In this document: positions 1 to 9,432 of the stretch, piece after piece
Position numbering within the stretch: position 1 is the first letter of the stretch
How the letters are laid out: every line of letters starts with the position of its first letter
From: Microcystis viridis FACHB-1342
GTDB taxonomy: Bacteria > Cyanobacteriota > Cyanobacteriia > Cyanobacteriales > Microcystaceae
Length of the DNA: 64,000 nt
Assembly (NCBI RefSeq): GCF_014698335.1
Contig: NZ_JACJSV010000011.1
Coordinates: 20,517-84,516 of the forward strand
Reading direction: 5' to 3'
Notes under the pieces: generated by a model
What the model was told of the DNA's origin: nothing
Database searches by the model: none
What the model saw: the letters and a program-made list of their open reading frames with translations, nothing else
Made by a program: the position numbers and the translations under genes

Positions 1-12
1 CGCAAACGCTAT

Positions 13-1515
13 TTAACGATTTCTGCCAAAAAGATTGACTAAATCTCGCAATCTATCGCTATATTCTCCGGTTAAAGCTTCCTGACGATAGCGCCATGAC
101 CAATTCCCTTCTGCGACACTGGGGGTATTCATCCGCGCATCCGATCCTAAACCTAACACATCCTGTAACGGTACGATCGCCTGATTAGCCACGGAACTAT
201 AGGCCAGTCGAATCAGATCCCAAGCCACTCCCTGACCACTGGGAGCGCCAAGATATTGATATAGTCGCGCTTTTTCGTAGTCATTGGCGTTATCCTGAAA
301 CCAGCCCACAGTAGTATTATTATCGTGAGTGCCGGTATAAATCACACAGTTGCGTTCGACGTTAAAAGGAAGATAGGGATTACCCGCATCACCCCCAAAA
401 GCGAAGTGGAGAATCTTCATCCCCGGGAAAGCAAAGTGATCGCGAAAATCTAGGACTGCTTGGTCAATATCGCCCAAATCTTCGGCAATAATCGGCAATT
501 TACCTAAACGAGCGCCAATAGTATTAAAGAGATCATAACCCGGGGCCTTGAGCCAATGACCATTAATAGCGTTTTCCTGGCCAAAAGCCACCGCCCAATA
601 GGCCTCTAATCCGCGAAAATGATCGATACGGATAATATCGACTAGGGAAAGAACCCCTTTTAAACGGCGTACCCACCAGTCAAAGCCCGTATTTTTGAGA
701 TAATCCCAGTTATAAAGAGGATTGCCCCATAATTGCCCCGTTTCTGAGAAATAATCCGGGGGAACCCCGGCCACTTCCAAGGGATTACCGGTTTGGGTAT
801 CTAGTCGGAAAACCTGCGGATTTGCCCAAACATCGGCGCTATTATGGGAGACATAAATGGGGATATCACCGATAATCTCGATACCGAGGGAGTTAGCATA
901 GCGTTTTAGGGCTAACCACTGCTCAAAAAACTCAAATTGCAGGAATTTGTGCAGAAAAATCTCCTCTTGTAACTCCTGTTTCGGTGTTTCCAACGCACCC
1001 CAATGACGTTCGCGAATTTCTGTCGGCCATTCCATCCATGCTTTACCCTGGTAAGCGTGGGATAAAGCCATAAATAGGGCGTAATCCTCCAACCAATCGG
1101 CATTGCCATCACAAAAGCCGGCAAACTGTTTGTAAAGAATTGTGTCAGAACCCTTGACAAAATTGCTCGCCGCCTTTCTAAGTAGGGGAATTTTCCAAGC
1201 GATCAATCGCTCAAAATCCACTTGATCGAGGGGAAAATCGGGAATATCCTCGAAATCTGCGTCACTAAGCAGGTTTTTCTCCCGAAGAAGATCGAGACTA
1301 ATCAGGAGATGATTGCCGGCAATGGCGCTAAAACTCATGTAGGGAGAGTTACCGTACCCTGTGGGGCCTAAAGGGAGAATTTGCCAGAGTTTTTGACCAC
1401 TTTGAGCCAAAAAATCGATAAATTGATAGGCTTCCCTACCTAGTTCTCCAATCCCGTAACGGCCAGGATGACTGGTGGGATGAAGCAAAATACCGCTAGA
1501 ACGGCTAAAAGCCAT
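13..1515 (-). CDS. malQ: 4-alpha-glucanotransferase (amylomaltase, GH77)
   Basis: Full-length 500-residue GH77 enzyme. It transfers alpha-1,4-glucan segments between maltooligosaccharides during glycogen turnover in the cytosol. The N-terminus carries SSGILLHPTSHPGRYGIG and the substrate-site stretch LPLGPTGYGNSPY. The nucleophile region RIDHFRGLEAYW, the acid/base region AEDLG and GTHDNNTTVGW lie in the expected order. The length is normal for bacterial MalQ and the start is the ATG at 1515. It stands alone here; the glycogen branching enzyme gene glgB is in the same window at 44.9 kb, so the two act in one pathway but not in one operon. Function is known from the family; the call is very secure. 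Confidence 0.96.
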   Translation of the reverse strand: MAFSRSSGILLHPTSHPGRYGIGELGREAYQFIDFLAQSGQKLWQILPLGPTGYGNSPYMSFSAIAGNHLLISLDLLREKNLLSDADFEDIPDFPLDQVDFERLIAWKIPLLRKAASNFVKGSDTILYKQFAGFCDGNADWLEDYALFMALSHAYQGKAWMEWPTEIRERHWGALETPKQELQEEIFLHKFLQFEFFEQWLALKRYANSLGIEIIGDIPIYVSHNSADVWANPQVFRLDTQTGNPLEVAGVPPDYFSETGQLWGNPLYNWDYLKNTGFDWWVRRLKGVLSLVDIIRIDHFRGLEAYWAVAFGQENAINGHWLKAPGYDLFNTIGARLGKLPIIAEDLGDIDQAVLDFRDHFAFPGMKILHFAFGGDAGNPYLPFNVERNCVIYTGTHDNNTTVGWFQDNANDYEKARLYQYLGAPSGQGVAWDLIRLAYSSVANQAIVPLQDVLGLGSDARMNTPSVAEGNWSWRYRQEALTGEYSDRLRDLVNLFGRNR

Positions 1516-1570
1516 GAAAAAACCCCCTTATCAGTGATTCGGTTAGCAGTTATTAAGTGTTTAAAGCTGA

Positions 1571-1877
1571 ATGCTCACTGCTATCTCCAAGCTAACCCGA
1601 TCTCGATCGATAACGGCAATACTTAACAACTTTATTAGACCTATAGGACAAAATGAGGCATTACAGCCGTACATTAACAGATCGTCTTTCCAGTTAAAAA
1701 GATTCCTTCGGATCACGTTCCACGTTACCCCGGAGGAAAAACCGATCGCTTGTCAGTTATTGCGCCAATGATAGGGGCGCATCGTGGTCAGTGAGTTGAT
1801 CGAACTGCGTGCGCCCAAAATGTAATATAGATATTTCGACCAAATTGAGATGCAGCCGCCGAAAATTCAAGAGCGAT
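1571..1877. other. intergenic region with an inverted copy of a dispersed repeat
   Basis: No convincing gene. A 66-codon reading frame at 1571-1771 has no recognisable domain and I do not count it. Positions about 1807-1858 hold an AT-rich sequence ending GAGATGCAGCC that recurs in the opposite orientation at about 22521-22577 and 28561-28618. In each copy it is joined to a GGGCGCACGC-type palindrome. Confidence 0.5.
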
Positions 1878-3011
1878 TCACTTACTGTCAGTAAGTCCCA
1901 CTTCTTGTAACCTCCTCTTCAACCCAGACCGGTTACTGTACTGCTCGTAAATCCGGTTCAGGCGCTCTTGAAAAACGGGCAACCGGTTTTGATATTCGGC
2001 TAAATCTCTTAATTTGACCAACAATTTAACAGCCTCATCGTAGGATTTAGACTGAGCTTTCTGAATTAGGGACTCGACTTGCTGCCAAACTTGCGCTTCC
2101 CGTTTAGCTAAAGTTTGTAGTTCCTCAATTCGCTTGGCTTCCGCTTCTTGTTGTCGCCGTTTTTCTGCCTTTTTTCCTTCCTCAGCAGCAGCCTCAAGAA
2201 GTTCTTGGATCGTGCGTCGAGGCTGGTTAGAAGCAGGAGAATTAGGGATTAATTGAGATAGCTTTTGTTTGAATTTAGCAGATAAATTATGTTCTCCTTT
2301 AGCCAATCTTAATAGGAAATCTTCGCGTTCAGAAGCCGATAATTGGCTAATAGCTTGTTGCCAAGTTTGCTCCGAGATAGTTGTTAGTTTACCACTGGAT
2401 GCACAAGCAACATTTAATAAGTGTTCGTCCAATTCAAAGATTTCCGTAAAAGCCTTTTGAGCGGCAGAAAGTTGCCCTAGTCCGGGGGGTAAAGGAGGTT
2501 CTAGTTGGGTCTTATCGATGTCTATATATCCCTCGGATAAGTCAATAGCTTTCAGCCAGGCTAAATATAATCCTCGATAATCTTGCTGGAGAATTTCTTG
2601 GCGTAATCCTATCAATTCCGATAGAATCCCTTCTCCTTCTATCCAGTCATTAAAACCTTCTTCTTGACTAAATTCCCAATCTAAAATTGCCCAATCTCCC
2701 GCAAAAGATAAGCTGATATAATTATCGATACAGTAAAGTTCAATTGTTTCTCGGTTGATCAGGGATGTGGGAAAACGAAACATTAATTGCTGTGTTCCCC
2801 AGTTGGTGATGTAGTACATGATATCGAAATACCGAGCCAGCACCTGTTTGGGATCCCCGCGAAAATTGCCGTAACTATAGTTGAAACTGGCAGTCGTTGC
2901 CGTCGGTTTGACGCGACTCGATAGCTCGCAGATGGCAGCCCTTTCCTCTTGGGTGAGGGGGCGATCGATAGCTTGGAATTCGTAATATTGGTATTCGCTC
3001 ATGGTGTGCAA
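1878..3011 (-). CDS. conserved hypothetical protein, acidic with C-terminal coiled coil
   Basis: A 377-residue soluble protein that I do not recognise functionally. The N-terminal third (YYEFQAIDRPLTQEE, followed by RVKPTATTASFNYSYGNFRGD) resembles a family of bacterial hypothetical proteins that I recall only as unnamed. Residues about 265-345 are rich in E, K, Q and R and are likely a long helix or coiled coil. There is no signal peptide or membrane segment. A second ATG three codons downstream (3002) is an equally good start and neither has a strong ribosome binding site. It is transcribed alone, divergent from nothing obvious. The coding region is real by length and composition; the function is unknown. 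Confidence 0.75.
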   Translation of the reverse strand: MHTMSEYQYYEFQAIDRPLTQEERAAICELSSRVKPTATTASFNYSYGNFRGDPKQVLARYFDIMYYITNWGTQQLMFRFPTSLINRETIELYCIDNYISLSFAGDWAILDWEFSQEEGFNDWIEGEGILSELIGLRQEILQQDYRGLYLAWLKAIDLSEGYIDIDKTQLEPPLPPGLGQLSAAQKAFTEIFELDEHLLNVACASSGKLTTISEQTWQQAISQLSASEREDFLLRLAKGEHNLSAKFKQKLSQLIPNSPASNQPRRTIQELLEAAAEEGKKAEKRRQQEAEAKRIEELQTLAKREAQVWQQVESLIQKAQSKSYDEAVKLLVKLRDLAEYQNRLPVFQERLNRIYEQYSNRSGLKRRLQEVGLTDSK

Positions 3012-3842
3012 CCTATCTCAAGGTTTATGATCGATATGCTGATAATTGTACGGGGATAGTTAGGGTTTAAAGATAAATTCGACAGGACGGGCGCTCTCGG
3101 ATGTATTAGGAATAGCAAGAATAGGCAAATCGCCCGATCTTTACCGATAAGGAAAAAGTTCGGGTGATCGATCGGTAATTTTCCCGCATCTGTTTTTTCG
3201 AGAAATCTAATCTATTCCTTTGGATAGTGGCACGGTCAAAATCGATAAGATTATAATTTCTTTTGTTAAGCACTTTAGCGATCGCTGGATATTTCTACGA
3301 TTCGTTGTCGGCTAATCGTTAAATTTTGTGAAAAAAAACTCATTGGTTGAGATTATCGGAGATAGAATCAGAATAGTTGAATAAGGGGGAAATAATTAGA
3401 GCCTTTTGGCATGGTTTATCGATAGAAAATTCTATAGATAAAAAAGCACTGGGTCTGCTTTTCCCGACTATTACCGGAAGATCGGTTTGGCGGGTAGGGC
3501 GGTGGCGTGTTTTTGAATTTAAAGTGCGATCGCTGTTCTTAGGGAGCAGTATGCTGTGGGGACAGTGACGGCGAAGATTGTTCAACCGAAACCTTTTCAA
3601 TGAGTTTAACTCCCCCTTTGATGAACGGTCTCATTACTGGTTTATCTGAGAGGAATACAAGCCAAAAGGTCGCTGCCCGCAGATTGCTAAAAACCAGTTT
3701 TAGGGACAAGTATAAAAATGAGATGTTCCCAAGTTATAAGTTACTTAGAATCGGAAAGAAAAAAAGGGAGAGAGTAAGCGATTAGGAGTATCTAAACAAG
3801 TCTGTTTCTGATTAAGATCAAAATAATTGAGGAAATTATCTA
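3012..3842. other. 830-bp region without a supported gene
   Basis: Short frames of 60-86 codons on both strands overlap each other and show no domain, no ribosome binding site and no protein-like composition, so I reject them. Two GCGATCGC octamers lie at about 3280 and 3527. Nothing else was seen. Confidence 0.5.
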
Positions 3843-4478
3843 ATGACTAAAAATTCCAATAGTAAAAAAAATATTAGCAAACTAGAACTAATAGGATATT
3901 TATTTGCATTTTTTTCGTTTATGATGGCTATCTATACATTTTTCTTATGCAAAGAAAATGAGATAAGAAAACAGTCTATATTTTGGTTTTTTGGGTCTTT
4001 TGCCGCCGCTTCTATTTCTTATATCGATCAATTTAAAGTTGGAGATATTGAATTAAAACTCCAACAGCAAACAGAACAGATAGTCAATGAAGTGGGAGAT
4101 AAACTTCAAGAACTTATCAGAGATAAACTGAGTCTAGTTGATTTACTGGAAGACTCAATAACCGAAGACCGCAGAAAAACAAGAGATGATCAGAATAGAA
4201 AGTATTTAGAATGGTTAAATAGTTTGCCAGAAGATAAAAAGTTAGCAACTCAAAAAATGAATACAATATTTCAGCTAACACAACGGAGTTTAAGAGTATC
4301 TGACTTAAAAAAAATGCTTGCCAAAGCATCCCTATATCAAGGAAATACTGAAAATGAAGAATTTGATAGAGAATTAACAAAAGCAATTGAAGAGTTCCAA
4401 AACAAATATGGATTGTCTCCTGATGGAACTTGTGGACAGATAACACTAAGTAAACTAAGTAAAGTTGTGAGGGGCTAA
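3843..4478 (+). CDS. membrane-anchored protein with C-terminal peptidoglycan-binding-like domain
   Basis: A 211-residue protein. Residues about 15-35 and 45-60 form two hydrophobic segments (GYLFAFFSFMMAIYTFFL and SIFWFFGSFAAASISY), followed by a charged helical middle. The C-terminus, residues about 155-208, has the pattern of a PG_binding_1 fold: LKKMLAKASLY, EFQNKYGLSPDGTCG, TLSKLSKV. This suggests an inner-membrane protein with a domain that contacts the cell wall or serves as a protein-binding module. Base composition is more AT-rich than the flanking housekeeping genes. A decayed toxin-like fragment and an Rpn-type gene follow on the same strand, so the neighbourhood is accessory. Function beyond the domain is unknown. 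Confidence 0.75.
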   Translation: MTKNSNSKKNISKLELIGYLFAFFSFMMAIYTFFLCKENEIRKQSIFWFFGSFAAASISYIDQFKVGDIELKLQQQTEQIVNEVGDKLQELIRDKLSLVDLLEDSITEDRRKTRDDQNRKYLEWLNSLPEDKKLATQKMNTIFQLTQRSLRVSDLKKMLAKASLYQGNTENEEFDRELTKAIEEFQNKYGLSPDGTCGQITLSKLSKVVRG

Positions 4479-4489
4479 AAAACTAAATC

Positions 4490-4749
4490 TCAGTATTGGC
4501 AATTTTCCCTGCTTTCGCGTTCATCACTTAGTCAGTATTTAGGATTATCTCAACGACTCTTGGTGACAGATAATCGTACCAGTATGCCTGAACATTTAGA
4601 GGAATATTGACAAAAGAATCAACAAATCTGGGGACTGTTTTGGATACGTCCCACCACAACGATGGGAAAACTAGCCGAAGAATTAATTATGATTTGGGAA
4701 ACTACCGAAGCAGAAGATGGATCGATTTGTCGATTGGATTCCTTTTTAA
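4490..4749 (+). pseudogene. broken PIN-like (DUF5615-type) toxin remnant
   Basis: Conceptual translation gives QRLLVTDNRTSMPEHLEEY, an in-frame TGA at 4608-4610, then QQIWGLFWIRPTTTMGKLAEE and LIMIWETTEAE. The frame must shift near 4714 to reach the expected ending DWIPF and the TAA at 4747-4749. I recognise this pattern (TDNRTSMPEHL, then IFWIRP, then WETSEAEEW-type ending) as the C-terminal half of a small PIN-like toxin-type family in cyanobacteria; the family name is from memory. A stop plus a frameshift and no N-terminal half make it a pseudogene. Confidence 0.5.
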
Positions 4750-4803
4750 TTAATGATATAATAAGATTATTAGCGTCCTTTTTATGCTTGATTATTAATT
4801 TGA

Positions 4804-5694
4804 ATGACTCGCCAAATTCATGACCAATTTGCTAAGGAATATTTAGAGGAATTACTAACACCTCTAGGGACGATTAGAAAAAGTAAGAAAGTAAAAAGTG
4901 AGGTTCAAGAAATCGATGTCTGGTTTGAACCATTTAGCTCACCTACTCCCACTGAGTTACCTTTAGGGTTACTTGGAAAAATGGCGGCTACTTCCTGTTT
5001 GTTTGAACCTTTCCGCAATCCCCCGACCGAGGTAGAGATTCGCAGTTGTTTGTCAAAGTTATACGCGGTTCATGGGGATGTCTTGAGAAAAGCGAAACGG
5101 TCAAACAAAACTCTAACAGAAGCTGAACTACCAGTTCTCTGGATTCTAACGCCCACCTTTTCAGCTAGAATGATTGAAGATTTCGGGACTCACAGCGATG
5201 AGAGTAATTGGTTAACAGGGGTTTACTTTTTAGCGAAGTCTCTCAAAGCGGGTATCATCGTCATTCATCAATTACCAGTAAATGAAGACACCTTATGGTT
5301 AAGAGTATTAGGTAAAGGAGGAACTCAAAAACGAGCAGTAGAAGAGTTAGTTGAACTGCCAGAACGCAATCCTTTTCGAGAGAATTTATTAGAAATTCTG
5401 GCCAACTGGCGCAAAAACTTAGAATTGAGAGATAATTTAAGTACCGAAGAACAGGAGGACATCATGAATCTATCACCAGCTTATTTACAACAAAGGGAAG
5501 AGTGGAAGCAAGAAGGTACTTTAGAGGGACAACTTTCGCTGATAGCCAGTCTTCTGGAAGGACGCTTTGGCAGCCTAGATTCGGAATTATCTGGTCTGGT
5601 GGAACGGATCGCCCAACTTCCTATCTCGGAACGCACCGGATTGCTTCTTTCTTTGGCAAATTTATCCCGCGAGGAATTGTTGGAAAGATTGTAA
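4804..5694 (+). CDS. Rpn/PD-(D/E)XK-transposase-like protein with C-terminal DUF4351
   Basis: A 296-residue protein of a group very common in cyanobacteria. The N-terminal part (MTRQIHDQFAKEYLEELL, then SEVQEIDVWFEP) resembles the recombination-promoting nuclease/transposase-like family with a PD-(D/E)XK core. Residues about 235-296 (SLIASLLEGRFGSL, then ISERTGLLLSLANLSREEL) match DUF4351. These proteins are usually single genes of unknown role; nuclease activity is inferred from the family only. A related but truncated DUF4351 gene lies at 30.9-31.3 kb. The ATG at 4804 is the first start in the frame. The call is good to domain level. Confidence 0.8.
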   Translation: MTRQIHDQFAKEYLEELLTPLGTIRKSKKVKSEVQEIDVWFEPFSSPTPTELPLGLLGKMAATSCLFEPFRNPPTEVEIRSCLSKLYAVHGDVLRKAKRSNKTLTEAELPVLWILTPTFSARMIEDFGTHSDESNWLTGVYFLAKSLKAGIIVIHQLPVNEDTLWLRVLGKGGTQKRAVEELVELPERNPFRENLLEILANWRKNLELRDNLSTEEQEDIMNLSPAYLQQREEWKQEGTLEGQLSLIASLLEGRFGSLDSELSGLVERIAQLPISERTGLLLSLANLSREELLERL

Positions 5695-5723
5695 ATTTCG
5701 TTTCTCGCTCTTCTTACAGTCGT

Positions 5724-6212
5724 TCAACGATAACTGTTTTCCTTTTGTTTTTGCCGATAAGCTTCAAATTCGGGGTTACTGGCAAGAATTTGACGGACAC
5801 GCTCGCGACTTATGCCGTATTTATCCCCTATTTGCTGATAGCTCAATCCTTGTCTATGGAGTTCTAAAAAATCGTAGCTTTTTTGCAGTTTTTCCTTTCT
5901 CTGTGCATCTCGTCTTGGGGTTGGACTCTTATCGCTAAGGTGTCCTACTATTTCCCTTCCCAACTCAGTCAAAGAATATTGAGAATCGTGGAAACTAACC
6001 AATCCTTGTTTTTCCAATTCTTTAAGTATTTTATGTACTCTGGTTAAATTATGAGCAGTTGTTGCCAATTGCCGAGATGGTTCCGAAAGTATCCGAATTG
6101 CCGAATCGATCTCAATCGGATAATCTAACATCCCTTTCAGAATCTGTTTCTGTTTTGCTTGGAGATTAGCGATCATCTCTTCTAAATGTTGAAAGTCTTC
6201 ATTTTTATCCAT
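5724..6212 (-). CDS. helix-turn-helix regulator with sigma-70 region-4-like C-terminus
   Basis: A 162-residue protein. The C-terminal 35 residues (LSYQQIGDKYGISRERVRQIL) form a sigma-70 region 4/LuxR-like helix-turn-helix. The middle (ATTAHNLTRVHKILKELEKQGLVSFHDSQYSLTE, given here in two overlapping pieces: ATTAHNLTRVHKILKELE and QGLVSFHDSQYSLTE) looks like a winged helix. The N-terminus is a short coiled coil. Two DNA-binding-like modules suggest a transcription regulator of unknown target. It ends 29 bp from the convergent DUF4351 gene and is divergent from the molybdopterin oxidoreductase gene, so it may regulate that neighbour; this is inference only. Confidence 0.7.
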   Translation of the reverse strand: MDKNEDFQHLEEMIANLQAKQKQILKGMLDYPIEIDSAIRILSEPSRQLATTAHNLTRVHKILKELEKQGLVSFHDSQYSLTELGREIVGHLSDKSPTPRRDAQRKEKLQKSYDFLELHRQGLSYQQIGDKYGISRERVRQILASNPEFEAYRQKQKENSYR

Positions 6213-6375
6213 CGGAATTATCGTTTCAATAGACCTTTCCCTAGTCTGATAAAATCACAATCAGGGGATATTGTCAACAACTAACCGTAGCTTACCCAGT
6301 CGTTTATGTCTTGCTGATGCACTTTTTTTAAAATGGTGATAAACTCAACTGTACTGGGTACACTCTCCCTATCGG

Positions 6376-8646
6376 ATGAATTTGAGAAAAAATCGAGAGA
6401 AAAAAACGATGAACGAACGAGAAACATCCAACAAAATTGAGGCGGGCGGGGGTTTTCCCGTATTGCAATATTGGGCAGAAAAAACTCTCTCTCCTCAAGG
6501 GGTTAAACTCTGGCAAACCTTGAATCATAAAAGTGCCTGTTTAGCTTGCGCTTGGGGAACGGGAGGACAAAAGGGCGGTTTTGTCAACGAAGCGGGGGAA
6601 AGTCTGCAACGTTGTCTCAAAAGTGTCGAGGCAGTTACTTCCGAATTAATGCCAGGTATTAAAACCGATTTTTTTCAGACCTATCATCTCGCTCAATTAC
6701 AGTCCTTAACCTCCCTAGAATGCGATCGCTTGGGTCGTTTCAGTTATCCCGTCCTCTTAAAAGCCGGAGAAAGTCACTATCAACGGATTAGTTGGGAAGA
6801 AGTGTATCGATTAGCCGAACAAGCTTTTCGTCAACCGTCCGAGACTATTGCCTCCTATAGTTCGGGACGTTCTTCTAATGAAGCCGCCTATCTCTTACAA
6901 TTGTTTTTCCGGGCATTAGGAAGTAATAATTTAGCCGATTGTTCCGATCTCTGTCATGCCGCCTCGACCGTAGGCTTAAAACAGGTTTTCGGAACCGGAA
7001 CTTCGATGGTCAGTCTGGAAAGTTTAAAACAAGCCGATTGTGTGGTGTTAATCGGTTCTAACGCTCCAGCTAATCATCCTCGCCTGATGAATGAATTAAT
7101 TCAAATTCGTGATCGCGGCGGTAAAATTATTATTATTAACCCGCAAATTGAAGTCGGATTGGTCAAATTCTCCTCGCCCGCTTTTCCGATTAAATCTTTA
7201 TTGCGGGGCGGTTCCGATATTTCAACTCTCTACCTACAGCCGATTCCGGGTAGCGACACCGCCCTATTCGTCGGATTACAAAAATCTTTGATCGAACAAA
7301 ATTTAGTGCGGTGGAATTATCTGGAATCCCATACAGAAAATTGGCAATCTGTTATAGATTATGCCCGACAAACACCATGGGGAACCATTACTAAAACCTG
7401 CGGTTTGTCCCGAGAAGAAATTGAAGCAGCCGCCGCCCTTTTCGGCAATTTAGAGCGTGTGGTTTTCGCTTGGGCAATGGGGGTTACACAACAGGAAAAC
7501 GGGGTAGATAATATTATCAGTATTGCCAATACCGCTTTAATGACGGGAAATGCTGGCAAAATCGGAGCCGGAACCATGCCAATCAGAGGTCATTCTAATG
7601 TACAGGGCTTCGGTTCTATGGGCGTTACAGTGAGATTACGTCAGGAAATCGCCGAGGCACTTGCTCAACTTTTAGGAAAGCCATTAAATATAACCGGCGG
7701 TTATGATACCAGGGCATTAATTGAAGCTGCCGAACGGGGAAAAATTAACACTCTTTTCTGTTTAGGAGGTAATCTTTATGGAGCAAATCCAGATTTAACT
7801 CAAGCCAAAAAAGCCTTAGCTCAAATTGATACAATTTTTTATGTAGCTACTAAGCCAAATTTAGGACATTTTCAGGGATTAGCCCGACAAAATACGATAA
7901 TTTTACCCGTATTCGCTCGTTTTGAAAATCCTCACCCGACAACCACCGAATCGGGCAATAATTTTGTCCGTTTTAACGAGCGGGGAAGCAGTCATCTACA
8001 GGGTTCCCATGTGGATATCATCTCGGAAGTAGAACTGTTAACAAATATTGCCGTCAAGGTTTTAGGCACAAACCCGATTGATTGGTCGAGATTACACGAT
8101 ACCGCCTATATTCGTCAGTTAATCGCCAAAACGATTCCTGGTTATGAAAAGATCGGGCAATTAGATCAAACCCAAACAGAATTTACCATTAGCGGACGGA
8201 TTTTTACCGAACCCCATTTTCCAACATCGACTGGAAAAGCGCAAATGTCTGTCACGCTTTTACCCACTTTAAAAGCACCGCAAAAGCAAGATTTCAATCA
8301 ACCAGAAAATGCACCCGGAATTGCTCTGATTCTCGGAACAGGACGCAGTTATGGACAACATAATACCGTCGTTTATCAAGTGGGCGATAAATATCGGGGA
8401 ATGCCTCACCGTCATTGTTTATTGATCAACGCCGAAGATGCCAAAAAAGCGGGCTTTCAAGAACATCAACGAGTCACCGTTCAAGGAGATGCCGGCAAAT
8501 TAGAGAATATCGAACTTATTTTCGGTCCGATTCGCGAAGGTGTTGGCTTTATGTTCTATCCCGAAACTAATGTTTTATTCAAAGCTAAAATCGATCCTCG
8601 CTGTGGGACTCCTGCTTATAAACGAGTTCCCGTCTGGGTTTTTTAG
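6376..8646 (+). CDS. FdhF/YdeP-type molybdopterin oxidoreductase
   Basis: A 756-residue member of the DMSO reductase superfamily, close in character to the FdhF/YdeP group of formate-dehydrogenase-like proteins. Visible features are the N-terminal SACLACAWGTGGQKGGF, the cofactor-binding stretches YSSGRSSNEAAYLLQLFFRA and ADCVVLIGSNAPANHPRL, the GNAGKIGAGTMPIRGHSNVQ segment, and a C-terminal molydopterin-dinucleotide domain (GRSYGQHNTVVYQVGDKYRG). There is no classical four-cysteine [4Fe-4S] N-terminal motif, so electron transfer probably differs from true formate dehydrogenases. The substrate is unknown. An internal ATG at 6409 (MNERETSNK) gives a length closer to relatives and may be the real start. 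It lies divergent from the HTH regulator with 163 bp between. Confidence 0.88.
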   Translation: MNLRKNREKKTMNERETSNKIEAGGGFPVLQYWAEKTLSPQGVKLWQTLNHKSACLACAWGTGGQKGGFVNEAGESLQRCLKSVEAVTSELMPGIKTDFFQTYHLAQLQSLTSLECDRLGRFSYPVLLKAGESHYQRISWEEVYRLAEQAFRQPSETIASYSSGRSSNEAAYLLQLFFRALGSNNLADCSDLCHAASTVGLKQVFGTGTSMVSLESLKQADCVVLIGSNAPANHPRLMNELIQIRDRGGKIIIINPQIEVGLVKFSSPAFPIKSLLRGGSDISTLYLQPIPGSDTALFVGLQKSLIEQNLVRWNYLESHTENWQSVIDYARQTPWGTITKTCGLSREEIEAAAALFGNLERVVFAWAMGVTQQENGVDNIISIANTALMTGNAGKIGAGTMPIRGHSNVQGFGSMGVTVRLRQEIAEALAQLLGKPLNITGGYDTRALIEAAERGKINTLFCLGGNLYGANPDLTQAKKALAQIDTIFYVATKPNLGHFQGLARQNTIILPVFARFENPHPTTTESGNNFVRFNERGSSHLQGSHVDIISEVELLTNIAVKVLGTNPIDWSRLHDTAYIRQLIAKTIPGYEKIGQLDQTQTEFTISGRIFTEPHFPTSTGKAQMSVTLLPTLKAPQKQDFNQPENAPGIALILGTGRSYGQHNTVVYQVGDKYRGMPHRHCLLINAEDAKKAGFQEHQRVTVQGDAGKLENIELIFGPIREGVGFMFYPETNVLFKAKIDPRCGTPAYKRVPVWVF

Positions 8647-8791
8647 TTATCAACTCCTCTAATTTTCTTTTTTGGAAATAATGAAATAGGGTTAACCAAG
8701 CCAACCAACGAATCGAGCAGAATGAAAAAGTTATGGTCGATTCGATCGCATTTCTGTTATCTTCTTCTTACCGTCATTAAAATAAGTATCC

Positions 8792-9217
8792 ATGGGTAAG
8801 TTTTTACTAACCGTATTAAGCATAGCAAGTTTGTTTGCTGTCGGGATGGCTACCCCTAGCATTGCCAGTCCCACATCTGCAGCGACAAACTTGCAACTAG
8901 CTCAACGTCCTAACTGTAACAATCCCCAGACTCAAAGCGAAATGAACATTTGTGCCAGCATCGCTTATCAAAACGCCGATCGCAAGTTAAATCAAGTTTA
9001 TCGACAACTACTGCCAAGACTGTCAGCTGCTCGCAAACAAAAATTAATTAGCGCCCAACAAGCTTGGATTAAGTTTAGAGACAGCAGTTGCGAATTTGAA
9101 AGAAGTGCCTATGAGGGAGGCTCTCTAGCTCCCATGATTTACGGTTTTTGTTTGGCAAATGTCACCGAGCAGCGTACCAAAGATTTGCGGAGATATTTAG
9201 AAGATAGCGATCTCTAA
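8792..9217 (+). CDS. secreted LprI/DUF1311-like protein
   Basis: A 141-residue protein with a clear signal peptide (about residues 1-25, LSIASLFAVGMATPSIASP). The mature part is a lysozyme-inhibitor LprI N-terminal/DUF1311-type domain: four conserved cysteines (NCNNPQTQSEMNICAS and SSCEFERSA...GFCLANVTEQR), the YQNADRKLNQVYRQLL helix and the QQAWIKFRDSSC motif. It is likely periplasmic. In other bacteria such domains bind or inhibit lysozyme or act in cell-envelope stress; the role here is not known. It is a single gene followed by a convergent tRNA gene. Confidence 0.82.
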   Translation: MGKFLLTVLSIASLFAVGMATPSIASPTSAATNLQLAQRPNCNNPQTQSEMNICASIAYQNADRKLNQVYRQLLPRLSAARKQKLISAQQAWIKFRDSSCEFERSAYEGGSLAPMIYGFCLANVTEQRTKDLRRYLEDSDL

Positions 9218-9276
9218 GTCAGAATCGCCGTTGATATTACCGATAATTCCTTAGACGTTTACTGCACAACAGCCTA

Positions 9277-9347
9277 AGCGGGTGAGGGGAATCGAACCCC
9301 TATCATTAGCTTGGAAGGCTAGGGTTTTACCACTAAACTACACCCGC
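9277..9347 (-). tRNA. tRNA-Gly (anticodon UCC)
   Basis: A 71-nt cloverleaf on the minus strand. The acceptor arms GCGGGTG and CACCCGC pair perfectly, the D arm contains TTTAGTGGTAAAAC, the anticodon loop CTTCCAA gives TCC, and the T arm contains GGGGTTCGATTCCCC. There is a T discriminator and no encoded CCA, which is usual in cyanobacteria. Confidence 0.96.
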
Positions 9348-9432
9348 ATTTTCTTAGCACTTTTGTTAGCATAACACGAATTGCCAATTTTTGCAAGTAG
9401 GGATTTTCAGCTTGTTAATCGCCTCTAGATGG

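Noticed and set aside
3340..3785. Three overlapping 60-86 codon frames
   Set aside because: They conflict with each other and have neither domains nor ribosome binding sites.
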